Origin: Desulfobacterium sp.
Lineage (GTDB): Bacteria > Desulfobacterota > Desulfobacteria > Desulfobacterales > Desulfobacteraceae
Assembly (NCBI GenBank): GCA_030145245.1
Contig: JAQYWC010000053.1
Coordinates: 62,001-126,000, forward strand
DNA length: 64,000 nt
Reading direction: 5' to 3'
The first letter of the stretch is position 1. Each line of letters begins with the position of its first letter. The position numbers and the translations under genes are program-made. The notes beneath the pieces are model-generated. The model saw only the letters and a list, made by a program, of their open reading frames with translations, ran no database searches and had not been told where the DNA came from. Positions 35,315 to 43,171 of the stretch are shown here, one piece after another.

Positions 35315-35734
35315 TTACTTGGCTGCCACATAGCCGTAAAAATAATCGAGAAAATGCTCAACAGTCAGGTTTGGGATGTTTCGATTAACAGCACGGGCAT
35401 TGTCACCCCATGTAAAAACTCTGAAGGTAAGTTTTTTTGATGAAATGGACGTATCATTATCAATGCTTTTGCCTTTGGCAAGCAATGACTGCACGGCCTG
35501 ACCATCTATTAGAATGGACGAATTTAACACCACCCAATGATCGGGAATGGCTCTGCCATTTTTCTTTCCAAGGAATACATCAGCACCGACAAACAAGCAC
35601 AAAACGTGTCCAGTTTGTTGTTTTTTGTGCGCAGTAAGTAACGTAGAAAGGTTTTTGTCATACATAACATTCGTGTGATTTGCGCCGCTGGTATATCCCG
35701 TTTTGGTGTACCAAAAGAGTAAATCACCAGGCAT
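35315..35734 (-). CDS. Orphan protein, probably a 5'-truncated C-terminal domain
   Basis: 139 codons with a compact pattern: MPGDLLFWYTKTGY, then VCLFVGADVF, DHWVVLNSSI, FRVFTWGD and a C-terminus VEHFLDYFYGYVAAK. A stop codon directly precedes the ATG and no ribosome binding site is seen. The sequence looks like the end of a larger protein; from memory, similar HWVVL...WG...YYGYVA tails occur at the ends of longer secreted or effector-like proteins, but I cannot verify this. It ends 14 bases before the WD40-like gene, so the two were probably co-transcribed. It is A+T-rich. Confidence 0.45.
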   Translation of the reverse strand: MPGDLLFWYTKTGYTSGANHTNVMYDKNLSTLLTAHKKQQTGHVLCLFVGADVFLGKKNGRAIPDHWVVLNSSILIDGQAVQSLLAKGKSIDNDTSISSKKLTFRVFTWGDNARAVNRNIPNLTVEHFLDYFYGYVAAK

Positions 35735-35821
35735 TCAATGTGGTTATCTGTTAAGTGAATTTAATACGCCTTAAACTAAGATAGGACATCACCGAACCAA
35801 CAGCGATGGCGTAAATTGTCA

Positions 35822-35843
35822 GGGTCAGCATACCGCCTGACCC
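35822..35843. other. Short hairpin in intergenic region
   Basis: GGGTCAG (35822-35828) pairs with CTGACCC (35837-35843) across an eight-base loop. There is no T-run. The arms share GGTCAG with the REP-like family, but the match is too short to assign. Confidence 0.35.
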
Positions 35844-35867
35844 GTCATCGATTACGGACCCGCTGGA

Positions 35868-36131
35868 TTACATGTAAAGATATCCAAAATAGGTTAATAC
35901 CAACGCTGTCGCCACCCAATACCCAATGTGGCGGATCATAAGGATCGTGACTGTGGCCGATAAAATAACAAACACCAGGATCGCAGGCAGAACATACAGA
36001 CTGACCAGCGCGCCGAAGGGAACCGTCTCTGTCTCTTTTGTCATTACAAAAACGGTAATCATCGCGGAAACCATTGTGACAACAAATGCCAAACCTGCAC
36101 TTTTCAGCATCGTAATGCGTTTCGACATCAT
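35868..36131 (-). CDS. Small membrane protein of unknown function
   Basis: About 87 residues from the ATG that follows GGGAG. Three hydrophobic stretches (LKSAGLAFVVTMVSAMITVF, VSLYVLPAILVFVILSATV, and YWVATALVLTYFGYLYM) suggest two or three membrane helices. No family is recognised. It belongs to the island of orphan genes between the MarR unit and the amine-oxidation operon. Confidence 0.5.
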   Translation of the reverse strand: MMSKRITMLKSAGLAFVVTMVSAMITVFVMTKETETVPFGALVSLYVLPAILVFVILSATVTILMIRHIGYWVATALVLTYFGYLYM

Positions 36132-36236
36132 ACGTTTTACTCCCAAAATGTGGCAATATTGCTTAAACTTTGGGTTTAACAATATGAATCCTGGATATTA
36201 CATTTGTGCATATTAAAATCAGGTCGTCAAGGGCAT

Positions 36237-36278
36237 AAAAAAAGGCCCGGGGAACAAGGTTGTTCTCCGGGCCTTTGA
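36237..36278 (-). terminator. Intrinsic terminator of the flavoprotein operon
   Basis: AAAGGCCCGGAGAACAA pairs with an inverse partner (TTGTTCCCCGGGCCTTT) and is followed on the minus strand by a T-run. It lies about 22 bases after the last stop codon of the dehydrogenase operon and could also act weakly on the plus strand. Confidence 0.85.
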
Positions 36279-36299
36279 ATTATGTGGTGGGACAGTTTT

Positions 36300-37460
36300 T
36301 TATTGTAAACCCTCTTCACCTCCGAATTCACGGTAGAGGGTGTATTCATCCAGCACACGGTTGTCGTTGGCTGTGGACTGGTGGGTGATCATTCGTGCGA
36401 CGATCTCGCCTACGCCAGGGCCGAGCATGAACCCTTGTCCGCACATGCCGGTGGCGTGGATAAGGCCTTGCAGGTCACTGTTCCAGCCGAGGATGGGGGA
36501 GCCGTCCGGGGTCATGGGGTAGAGTCCCCTCCACACCCTTCGCACCCGGATGTTTTTGAGCCGGGGCATGAGTTCCACCATTCGTTTTGCTACCTGGGGG
36601 AGGAAAACCGAGGTCTCCCTTGTATCGGTGCCGAGGATGGGCGGGTCCGGAGTGATGCAGAAGACTATCTGTCCGTGGCGGCTCTGGTAGAAGTAGTAAT
36701 TCTTGGAGCCGGGGGCGGATCTCAGGTCCACTACCATGGCCTCGAAAAAGGGCTTTACGGGTTCTGTGATGGCGCCTTCGTGGCAATCCGGGAATACGGG
36801 GACGTCCACATTTGCAAGCTTGCCAAGTTCCCTGGAGAAGGGGCCGGCCGCATCCACCACAACAGGGGCGGAATAGGCTCCCTGGTCGGTGATGACGCCT
36901 GTGATCCTTCCTTTTTCCCGGGCAATGGCTGTTACTCTTTCTTTGAACCGGAACTCCACGTTGTTGGTTGCAAGGGCTTTCCGGTAAAAGGCGTTGATGG
37001 CAAGCAGGGGGGATGCAGATCCGTCCTCAGGGGAGAAGGTGCCGCCCATGAGGCCTTCCTTTGCGATGCCCGGGGCGATCTCCATCACCCGTTGGGGGGG
37101 CACGTAATCGATGTTGAGCCCGAACTCTTTCTGGGTGGGCAGGAAGCTCTTGAGGATCGCCTCCTCCTCCTGCCGGTAAACCGGGAAGAGGTAGCCGCCT
37201 TTGAGCCACTCGATGTCGTCCCCGTGGGTCTCCTGCCAGGTGGAGAAGATCTCCAGGGAGCGCATGCCCAGGATGATCTTGCCGGGATCGGAGTGGGTGG
37301 CCCTGATGCCGCCGATGGCGTGCTTGTTCTCTCCCTGGCCCGGGGAGGGGTGGCTGTCGATGACAAGGGTTTTGACTCCCAGCTCTCCAAGGGCCATGGC
37401 CGTGGGAACGCCTGCGGAGCCGGCTCCTACAATGATTGCGTCATATCTTTTTGTCATCAT
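36300..37460 (-). CDS. FAD-dependent amino-acid/amine dehydrogenase, beta-type subunit
   Basis: A 386-residue DAO-family flavoprotein. The FAD-binding motif is IIVGAGSAGVPTAMALGELG at the N-terminus, and the C-terminus has GLIHATGMCGQGFMLGPGVGE. It resembles the SoxB-like beta subunits of heteromeric sarcosine, D-proline/hydroxyproline and opine oxidoreductases. The ATG after AAGGAGGCAA overlaps the stop of the larger subunit (ATGA), so the two are translated in a fixed ratio. In an anaerobe it should be a dehydrogenase passing electrons to the Fe-S subunit rather than an oxidase. Confidence 0.82.
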   Translation of the reverse strand: MMTKRYDAIIVGAGSAGVPTAMALGELGVKTLVIDSHPSPGQGENKHAIGGIRATHSDPGKIILGMRSLEIFSTWQETHGDDIEWLKGGYLFPVYRQEEEAILKSFLPTQKEFGLNIDYVPPQRVMEIAPGIAKEGLMGGTFSPEDGSASPLLAINAFYRKALATNNVEFRFKERVTAIAREKGRITGVITDQGAYSAPVVVDAAGPFSRELGKLANVDVPVFPDCHEGAITEPVKPFFEAMVVDLRSAPGSKNYYFYQSRHGQIVFCITPDPPILGTDTRETSVFLPQVAKRMVELMPRLKNIRVRRVWRGLYPMTPDGSPILGWNSDLQGLIHATGMCGQGFMLGPGVGEIVARMITHQSTANDNRVLDEYTLYREFGGEEGLQ

Positions 37461-39535
37461 TTGCCTCCTTTGGTTCCGGCCAGGGTGCCAAAGGGCACTT
37501 CCACAAACAGGGGCCGGTCGATTCTGTCCGTGGTCTCTTTGAGGTCGATTCCTTCTTCCCTGAAGATGCCCCACACCAGGGGACGGCAGGTCTTTGAGCC
37601 ACAGGCGCCCATGCCGGACCGGGAGATTGCCTTGAGCTGGTTCATGTCCCGGACCCCGTCCCGGATGGCTTGGCGGATCTTGCCGGCTGTGACCCGTTCG
37701 CACCGGCAGATCATGGCCTGGTCGGGAAGGGCTGAGGTGTCGGGAACGTCTTCGGCAGGGAAGAGGTGCTCCTGAACCCTGATGCCCACGGCTTTCATGG
37801 CGATCACTTTTGAGAGCTGGACCTGGACCAGGAGGGTGCCGGGGAATTTCTTTTTGGTGATGAGGGCTTTTACCGGGGCCTGGGCAATCTGTTTACCGTC
37901 CACATCGGTGAGGATGATGGTGTTGCCTTTTTCTACCCGCTCCCGGTCGATCTCGTAGGGCAGGGTGACAATGGGGAAATCCGGGTTCTTGCGGAAGTCC
38001 ACCAGGGTGACGGCAAGGCCGGGGCAGATGGCCACGCAGTTCATGCAGCCCTTGCAGAGGCTTGGGTCAGTGACATGGGGCAGGCCTGTGATGGTGTCGT
38101 TTTCCGTGTGGATGATCCCTTCCTTGCACACCGAGGTGCAGGGGTTGCAGGGGATCTCCTGGAAGCAGTGGAACACGGGCATGACGCCTGTTTCCCCGGT
38201 CGGGGCGGGGCGCTGGGAGGCTTTGCCCGGCCTGGACTTGAGGATGGCCGCCTTTTGGGTCCACTCTTCGGGGATATCGTTGTCGTACTTGCCAAGGGCT
38301 TTGGCTATTTTTACGCCTTCTATTTTGCCGGTGAACATGGCGGCGGAGGCCTCGGCAATCTCCTGGGCGTCCCCTGCCGCATATACGTCCATGCCCCACT
38401 CCTTGGCCTTGAGAAAGAACTCGTCCACCTTGGACAGTCCCACGGCGATGAGGACGGTGTCGACTTTGAAGGTCTGTTCCGTGCCCGGGACCGCCTTCCA
38501 GTTCTCGTCGCGCATGGCAATGGTGACGCTTTTCACCCGGTCGGTGCCGTTGGCCGAAACAACGGTGTGGTTGGTGAGGATGGGCACGCCCAGGCGTTCG
38601 AGCTTGTCCGCATGGACTTTGTACCCGCCGACTTCCGAGAGGCCTTCGATGACACAGGCCACCTCGATGCCTGCCTGGATGGCGTGGTAGCCGGCGATGA
38701 TGCCCACGTTGCCGCCGCCGACGATGAGGACCCGGTCCGAGGCCTTGATGAGATCCCGGTTGACCAGGGTCTGGAAGGCGCCTGCGCCGTAGACCCCGGG
38801 CAGGGTGTTGCCGGGGAAGGCGAGCATTTTTTCCCTGGCGCCGGTGGCCACCAGGAGTTTATTGGGCCGGATTTTCATGTAGCGGTTGTCCTGGACAGCG
38901 CCGATGATGCCGTCGGAGAACACGCCCACGGCCGTGGTGTTGAGCTTTACCTGGACCGAGTCGAGCTCTTTTAGCTGGTCTTCGAGGATATGGCCGATCT
39001 CAAATCCCCGGGTGCCGGCCCAGGAGTCTTTAACCGAGCCGAAGAACTTGTGGGTCTGTAGGACGAGTTTGCCGCCGAGACGGTCCTTGTCGTCTAATAG
39101 TAGGGTGTCGATGCCGAGACGACCAAGCTCGATTGCAGCGGAGAGGCCTGCCGGACCCCCGCCGATGATCAGGACCTCGGTTTGGATCTCTTCGGGGGCG
39201 TCAACGGTCTGGGGGGTGTCTTCGGGGGGGACTTCAGGAAGCCCTTCCACGCTCTGGATCGTCATGCCCCGGCTAAGGGGGGTCATGCAGGATTTTACGG
39301 GAAGGCCGTCCACAATGACAAGGCACTGGGAGCACTGGCCGTTGGCGCAGTACATGCCCTGGGGGCTTTCGTCCTTGTGGTGGTGGCCAAAAATCTGGAT
39401 GTCGTTGGCAAAGAGAGCGGAGGAGATCATCTCTCCGGTTCTGCCATTCAGCTCTTTGCCGTTCCAGGTGAACGGGACCTCTTCGCCTTGGGGAACTTCC
39501 AGAACAGGGTGTTGGGTAACTCTTTTTTGTGTCAT
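37457..39535 (-). CDS. Multi-domain Fe-S flavoprotein, alpha-type subunit of an amine/amino-acid dehydrogenase
   Basis: A 692-residue protein combining several modules: an N-terminal SoxA/HcnA-type [2Fe-2S] domain (YCANGQCSQCLVIVDG, KSCMTPL), a pyridine-nucleotide-disulfide-type FAD/NAD domain (GGGPAGLSAAIELGRLG, VLIVGGGNVGIIAGYHA), a ferredoxin-like [4Fe-4S] segment (CNPCTSVC, CKGCMNCVAICPG) and a C-terminal BFD-like Fe-S domain (MICRCERVTAG, MGACGSKTC). It corresponds to the alpha, ferredoxin and small [2Fe-2S] subunits of amino-acid oxidases fused in one chain. It should move electrons from the small flavoprotein to NAD or ferredoxin. Confidence 0.85.
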   Translation of the reverse strand: MTQKRVTQHPVLEVPQGEEVPFTWNGKELNGRTGEMISSALFANDIQIFGHHHKDESPQGMYCANGQCSQCLVIVDGLPVKSCMTPLSRGMTIQSVEGLPEVPPEDTPQTVDAPEEIQTEVLIIGGGPAGLSAAIELGRLGIDTLLLDDKDRLGGKLVLQTHKFFGSVKDSWAGTRGFEIGHILEDQLKELDSVQVKLNTTAVGVFSDGIIGAVQDNRYMKIRPNKLLVATGAREKMLAFPGNTLPGVYGAGAFQTLVNRDLIKASDRVLIVGGGNVGIIAGYHAIQAGIEVACVIEGLSEVGGYKVHADKLERLGVPILTNHTVVSANGTDRVKSVTIAMRDENWKAVPGTEQTFKVDTVLIAVGLSKVDEFFLKAKEWGMDVYAAGDAQEIAEASAAMFTGKIEGVKIAKALGKYDNDIPEEWTQKAAILKSRPGKASQRPAPTGETGVMPVFHCFQEIPCNPCTSVCKEGIIHTENDTITGLPHVTDPSLCKGCMNCVAICPGLAVTLVDFRKNPDFPIVTLPYEIDRERVEKGNTIILTDVDGKQIAQAPVKALITKKKFPGTLLVQVQLSKVIAMKAVGIRVQEHLFPAEDVPDTSALPDQAMICRCERVTAGKIRQAIRDGVRDMNQLKAISRSGMGACGSKTCRPLVWGIFREEGIDLKETTDRIDRPLFVEVPFGTLAGTKGGK

Positions 39536-39719
39536 GTGTCTACCTGTGAAACCGTCTGAATGTTGTTAAAAGGAGATGGGATCTTTGGCAGTGGCTTTGG
39601 GTCCCTTCTCTTTTTCTGGGCAAAGGTCAATGGTTCGACCTTTTGCAAAAGGGTTTGAAATACCGGGGAGTTGCCTCCCCGGCCTCAATGTCGCGCTCAA
39701 ATTTTAATAGGGTCTGTTG

Positions 39720-40448
39720 CTATTTCCTTTTTTTGCCGAGATAGGCCTCCTGGATCTTTTCTGAAGCGAGAAGCTCCTTGGATGTGCCGCTCAGGACGAG
39801 TTTGCCAACTTCAAGTACATAGGCCCTGTCGGCAAGCTTGAGGGCTGCCTTGGCGTTCTGCTCCACCAGGAGGACGGTGACCCCGCTATGGGCGATCTCC
39901 TTGACGGTCTTGAAGATCGCCTTGACCAGGATGGGGGCAAGGCCGAGGCTGGGTTCGTCGAGAAGTAACATCTCGGGCCGTGACATGAGGGCCCGGCCGA
40001 TGGCGAGCATCTGTTGCTCTCCGCCGGACAGGGTGCCGGCCAGCTGGCGTTTACGCTCGGCAAGCCTGGGAAAGAGATCGTATACCCAGTTGAGGGTCTT
40101 CTTGTCTGTTGATTTCTGGGAGTAGCTGCCCAGGATCAGGTTCTCCTCCACGGTGAGGATACCGAAGATCCGGCGGCCTTCCGGGGAGTGGCTGATGCCC
40201 ATGGAGACAATCTTGTGGGCAGGCGTGGTGGTGATATCCTCGCCCTTGAACAGGATTGTTCCTGCGTTGGGATCGTGGAGCCGGCTGATGGTTCTCAATG
40301 TGGTGGTCTTGCCGGCGCCGTTGGCCCCGAGGATGGTTACGATCTCACCCTTTGCCACCTGTATGGAGATGCCCTTGATGGCTTTGATGCTGCCGTAGGA
40401 GACCTCCAGGTCCTTTACTTCAAACATGATATTATTTTTTTTATTCAT
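39720..40448 (-). CDS. livF: LivF-type ABC transporter ATPase
   Basis: A 242-residue ATPase: Walker A GANGAGKTTT, signature TLSGGEQQMLAIGRAL and Walker B MLLLDEPSLGLAP, in the form typical of LivF. The ATG nine bases after GAGG was chosen; an in-frame ATG nine bases upstream would overlap the LivG stop slightly more. It is the last transporter gene. A 184-base gap with a short inverted repeat near 39662-39681 separates it from the dehydrogenase genes. Confidence 0.9.
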   Translation of the reverse strand: MNKKNNIMFEVKDLEVSYGSIKAIKGISIQVAKGEIVTILGANGAGKTTTLRTISRLHDPNAGTILFKGEDITTTPAHKIVSMGISHSPEGRRIFGILTVEENLILGSYSQKSTDKKTLNWVYDLFPRLAERKRQLAGTLSGGEQQMLAIGRALMSRPEMLLLDEPSLGLAPILVKAIFKTVKEIAHSGVTVLLVEQNAKAALKLADRAYVLEVGKLVLSGTSKELLASEKIQEAYLGKKRK

Positions 40449-41214
40449 CGTCGTCATCCTCGCTGCCCAGGTAGGCTTCGATCACCATGGGGTCTGACTG
40501 TATGGCATCGGGTATGCCTTCGGCAATGGGCTTGCCAAAGTTGATCACGGTAATGTAGTCGGTCAATGTCATGACAAGGTCCATGTTGTGCTCGATCAAC
40601 AGGATGGTGACGCCCTGGTTCCTGATGCTGTAGATGGTCTCCACAAGCTCCATGGTCTCGCTGTCGTTGAGGCCTGCCGCAGGTTCGTCAAGGATGAGCA
40701 GCTTGGGCTCGCTCACAAGGGCCCGTGCCATCTCCACCTTTCTCTGGATGCCGTAGGCAAGACTGCCCACGGGTTCTGCCGCAAGGTGGTCGATCTTGAA
40801 GAACTCCAGGGCTTCCTTTACCTTGAGCCAGTTCTCCTTCTCGTCCCTGCGGGAGGCGGGGGTGTGGCAGATGCCGTGCCACCAGCGCTGGTTGCTTTGA
40901 AAATGGCGGCCGGACATGACGTTCTCAGCCACGCTCATCTCGGTGAAGAGCCGGATGGTCTGGAAGGTTCTGACAATGCCCATGGCGGCGACCTTGTGGG
41001 GAGGTGCGCCGGTGATCTCCTTGCCCTGCCAGAGCACCGCTCCCTCTTCCGGGGGGTGGATGCCGGTGATGCAGTTGAACGCGGTTGTCTTGCCGGCGCC
41101 GTTGGGCCCGATGATGCCGTATATCTGATTTTGTTCGACCTTAAGGTTGAGGTGGTCCACCGCAGTGAGTCCCCCGAACCGTTTGGTCATGTTTTTGAGT
41201 TCAAGAAGCGCCAT
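40441..41214 (-). CDS. livG: LivG-type ABC transporter ATPase
   Basis: A 257-residue ATPase with Walker A GPNGAGKTTAFNCITG, the LivG-like VRTFQTIRLFTEMSVAENV, a signature with an atypical GSLAYGIQRKVEMARAL and Walker B LLILDEPAAGLND. It energises uptake together with LivF. It overlaps livF by a few bases and follows livM by three bases. Confidence 0.92.
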   Translation of the reverse strand: MALLELKNMTKRFGGLTAVDHLNLKVEQNQIYGIIGPNGAGKTTAFNCITGIHPPEEGAVLWQGKEITGAPPHKVAAMGIVRTFQTIRLFTEMSVAENVMSGRHFQSNQRWWHGICHTPASRRDEKENWLKVKEALEFFKIDHLAAEPVGSLAYGIQRKVEMARALVSEPKLLILDEPAAGLNDSETMELVETIYSIRNQGVTILLIEHNMDLVMTLTDYITVINFGKPIAEGIPDAIQSDPMVIEAYLGSEDDDDE

Positions 41215-41217
41215 TGC

Positions 41218-42165
41218 TTATCCTTTTTTGAAGTAATCTGGTATCTTGCCAAACCGGGCGGGAAAGATGCCCTCGGGTCTCAGGATCATCGCAAGGATCA
41301 TGGCAAAGCCGAAGATGAAGTATCTCCAGGTGGCAAAGTCCCGGAAGATCTCCGGCAGGACAAACATGACAAAGGTGCCCATGAGGATACCGGGCAGGGA
41401 AGAGCCGCCCACAAGAACGATGGAGAAGAAGAGAACCGACTGCATGAAGTTGAAGGCTTCCGGGCTCACGGCCGAATACTGGATGGCCAGGAGCACCCCG
41501 GCAAGGCCTGCAATGCCGGCCCCGAGTCCAAAGGCGAAGATCTTGTATCCCCGGGTGTTGATGCCGATGGAGTTGGCGGCAAGGTCGTCCAGGCGAAGAT
41601 AGTGAAGGGCCCGGCCCGCCTTGCTTTTGTCAAGGTTTGCCATGACATAGAAGGTGAGGAGCAGGACGGCAACCCCCAGGTAGTAGATGGCGGTCGGCGA
41701 GGCAAGATCGAAACCGAGAAACGTGGGCGTGTCCAGGCCGAAGATGCCGTTGGGGCCGCCGGTGATACCGAAGATGTCGTTCTCCACCAGCTGGAGAAAC
41801 ACGATGTTGAACCCGATGGTGGCCACCAGGAGATAGTCTCCCCGGAGATGGATGATCGGACCTGCCAGGATGATGCCGCAGAGCGCCGGGATCAGGATGG
41901 CCAGGGGAATGGCGTAGAGGATGGGGATGCCGAATGTGTGGTTGGCAATGGCCGCCGTATAGGCCCCGATGCCGAAGAACAGGGCATGTCCCATGTTGAA
42001 CATGCCGCCCTTACCCAGGATGATGTCTTCGCTCAGCCCCACCACGGAGAAGATCAGGAAGGTTGACCCGATGGCCAGCCACTTGGGGTTGGCAAGGGCG
42101 GGAAAGAGCAGCATGGCCAGGATGAACACTGTATATCCGATTTTTTTGTTTGGTGATTTTTTCAT
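41218..42165 (-). CDS. livM: LivM-type ABC transporter permease
   Basis: A 315-residue permease with about nine hydrophobic segments and the LivM signatures GKGGMFNMGHALFFGIGAY and GLAGVLLAIQYSAVSPEAF. It overlaps livH by four bases. Together with LivH it forms the membrane channel for a hydrophobic or modified amino acid. Confidence 0.92.
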   Translation of the reverse strand: MKKSPNKKIGYTVFILAMLLFPALANPKWLAIGSTFLIFSVVGLSEDIILGKGGMFNMGHALFFGIGAYTAAIANHTFGIPILYAIPLAILIPALCGIILAGPIIHLRGDYLLVATIGFNIVFLQLVENDIFGITGGPNGIFGLDTPTFLGFDLASPTAIYYLGVAVLLLTFYVMANLDKSKAGRALHYLRLDDLAANSIGINTRGYKIFAFGLGAGIAGLAGVLLAIQYSAVSPEAFNFMQSVLFFSIVLVGGSSLPGILMGTFVMFVLPEIFRDFATWRYFIFGFAMILAMILRPEGIFPARFGKIPDYFKKG

Positions 42166-43064
42166 ACCTTCTCCGCTACGCGTTCACCCATGATACCGGT
42201 GGGTCTCACAACAAGGATGGCGATCAAAAGAGTAAAAGTAAAGGCGTCGGCCCAGGTGCTGGAGACGTAGCCTGCGATGAAGGCCTTGAAGATGCCGAGG
42301 AGCATGCCGCCCACCATGGCGCCGGGGATGTTCCCGATGCCGCCGATGATGGCTGCCACAAAGGCGTACAGGCCGTAGTTCCATCCCATGTTGAAGTTGA
42401 TGCCCCGGTAGTAGAGGCCGATGAACAGGCCGCCCACGGCGCCGAGGAAGGTGCCGATGACGAAGATCAGGGTGATGATGCGGTTGACGTCGATGCCCAT
42501 GAGCCGGGATGCGTCGTGGTCGATGGAGGTGGCCCTGATGGCCGCTCCCACCCGGGTCTTGTCAATGAAGAAGATGAGGCCGGCCATGATCAGGAGGGAG
42601 ACCACCAGGATCACCACCTGGATGAAGCTGATGTATACCCCGCCGATGTTCCAGGTGGTGGCGGGCAGGATATCGGCGGGAAAGAAGCGCATGCGTGGCC
42701 CCCAGATCAGCATGATGCCGTTCTGGATCACGAGGCTTGCGCCCAGGGCCGAAACAACGGCGCTGAGCCTTGGGGCGTTCCTGAGGGGCCGGTAGGCCAC
42801 CCGTTCGAGGATGATGCCCGCCATGGCGATGATAACGCCGGTGGCGGCAAAAATCGTCAGGACCGCCACCAGGGAGTTGGTGGTGCCGCCTAAAAACTGG
42901 TCATAGACGGAGAGGCCCACAAAGGCCGACATGGCCACAAGATCGCCGTGGGCAAAGTTGATCAGTTTCATGATGCCGTACACCATGGTATACCCAAGGG
43001 CCACCAGGGCGAAGATGGAGCCAATGGTCAGCCCATTGACAAGCTGCTGAAAAAAAATGTCCAT
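42162..43064 (-). CDS. livH: LivH-type ABC transporter permease
   Basis: A 300-residue permease, the usual LivH length from the chosen ATG (MDIFFQQLVNGLTIGSIFAL), preceded by AAGG. It contains LGYTMVYGIMKLINFAHGD, the strongest LivH signature. The frame is open 13 codons further upstream without a good start. Two hairpins separate it from livK. Confidence 0.92.
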   Translation of the reverse strand: MDIFFQQLVNGLTIGSIFALVALGYTMVYGIMKLINFAHGDLVAMSAFVGLSVYDQFLGGTTNSLVAVLTIFAATGVIIAMAGIILERVAYRPLRNAPRLSAVVSALGASLVIQNGIMLIWGPRMRFFPADILPATTWNIGGVYISFIQVVILVVSLLIMAGLIFFIDKTRVGAAIRATSIDHDASRLMGIDVNRIITLIFVIGTFLGAVGGLFIGLYYRGINFNMGWNYGLYAFVAAIIGGIGNIPGAMVGGMLLGIFKAFIAGYVSSTWADAFTFTLLIAILVVRPTGIMGERVAEKV

Positions 43065-43090
43065 ATTGTTGAACCTTCTGAAAATGCTTG

Positions 43091-43114
43091 GCAGGCTGCC
43101 CAAGGGCAGCCTGC
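43091..43114 (-). other. livK-livH intercistronic hairpin 1
   Basis: A perfect ten-base stem, GCAGGCTGCC (43091-43100) with its complement at 43105-43114 and a four-base loop, lies between livK and livH. It lacks a T-run. Such stems commonly stabilise the mRNA of the abundant binding protein or partly attenuate downstream transcription. Confidence 0.7.
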
Positions 43115-43131
43115 TGTTTGATGGGGTTTAA

Positions 43132-43168
43132 CTTAACCCGGACAAGTAACACGATAATCCGGGCTAAG
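43132..43168 (-). other. livK-livH intercistronic hairpin 2
   Basis: CTTAACCCGGA (43132-43142) pairs with TCCGGGCTAAG (43158-43168) with one mismatch, directly after the livK stop codon. It is likely to protect the 3' end of the livK message together with the neighbouring hairpin. Confidence 0.6.
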
Positions 43169-43171
43169 ACC

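Noticed and set aside
36381-37775. 464-codon plus-strand frame over the flavoprotein genes
   Set aside because: Antisense to two recognisable flavoprotein genes and without family features or a ribosome binding site.
39631-39645. GGTTCGACC resembling a tRNA T-arm
   Set aside because: No acceptor, D-arm or anticodon stem could be folded around it.
39662-39681. CCGGGGA/TCCCCGG inverted repeat after livF as a terminator
   Set aside because: No T-run follows on the minus strand, so intrinsic termination is not supported.
40588-42066. 492-codon plus-strand frame over livG and livM
   Set aside because: Low-complexity composition rich in Asp, Gly, His and Glu; the minus strand carries clear LivG and LivM signatures.
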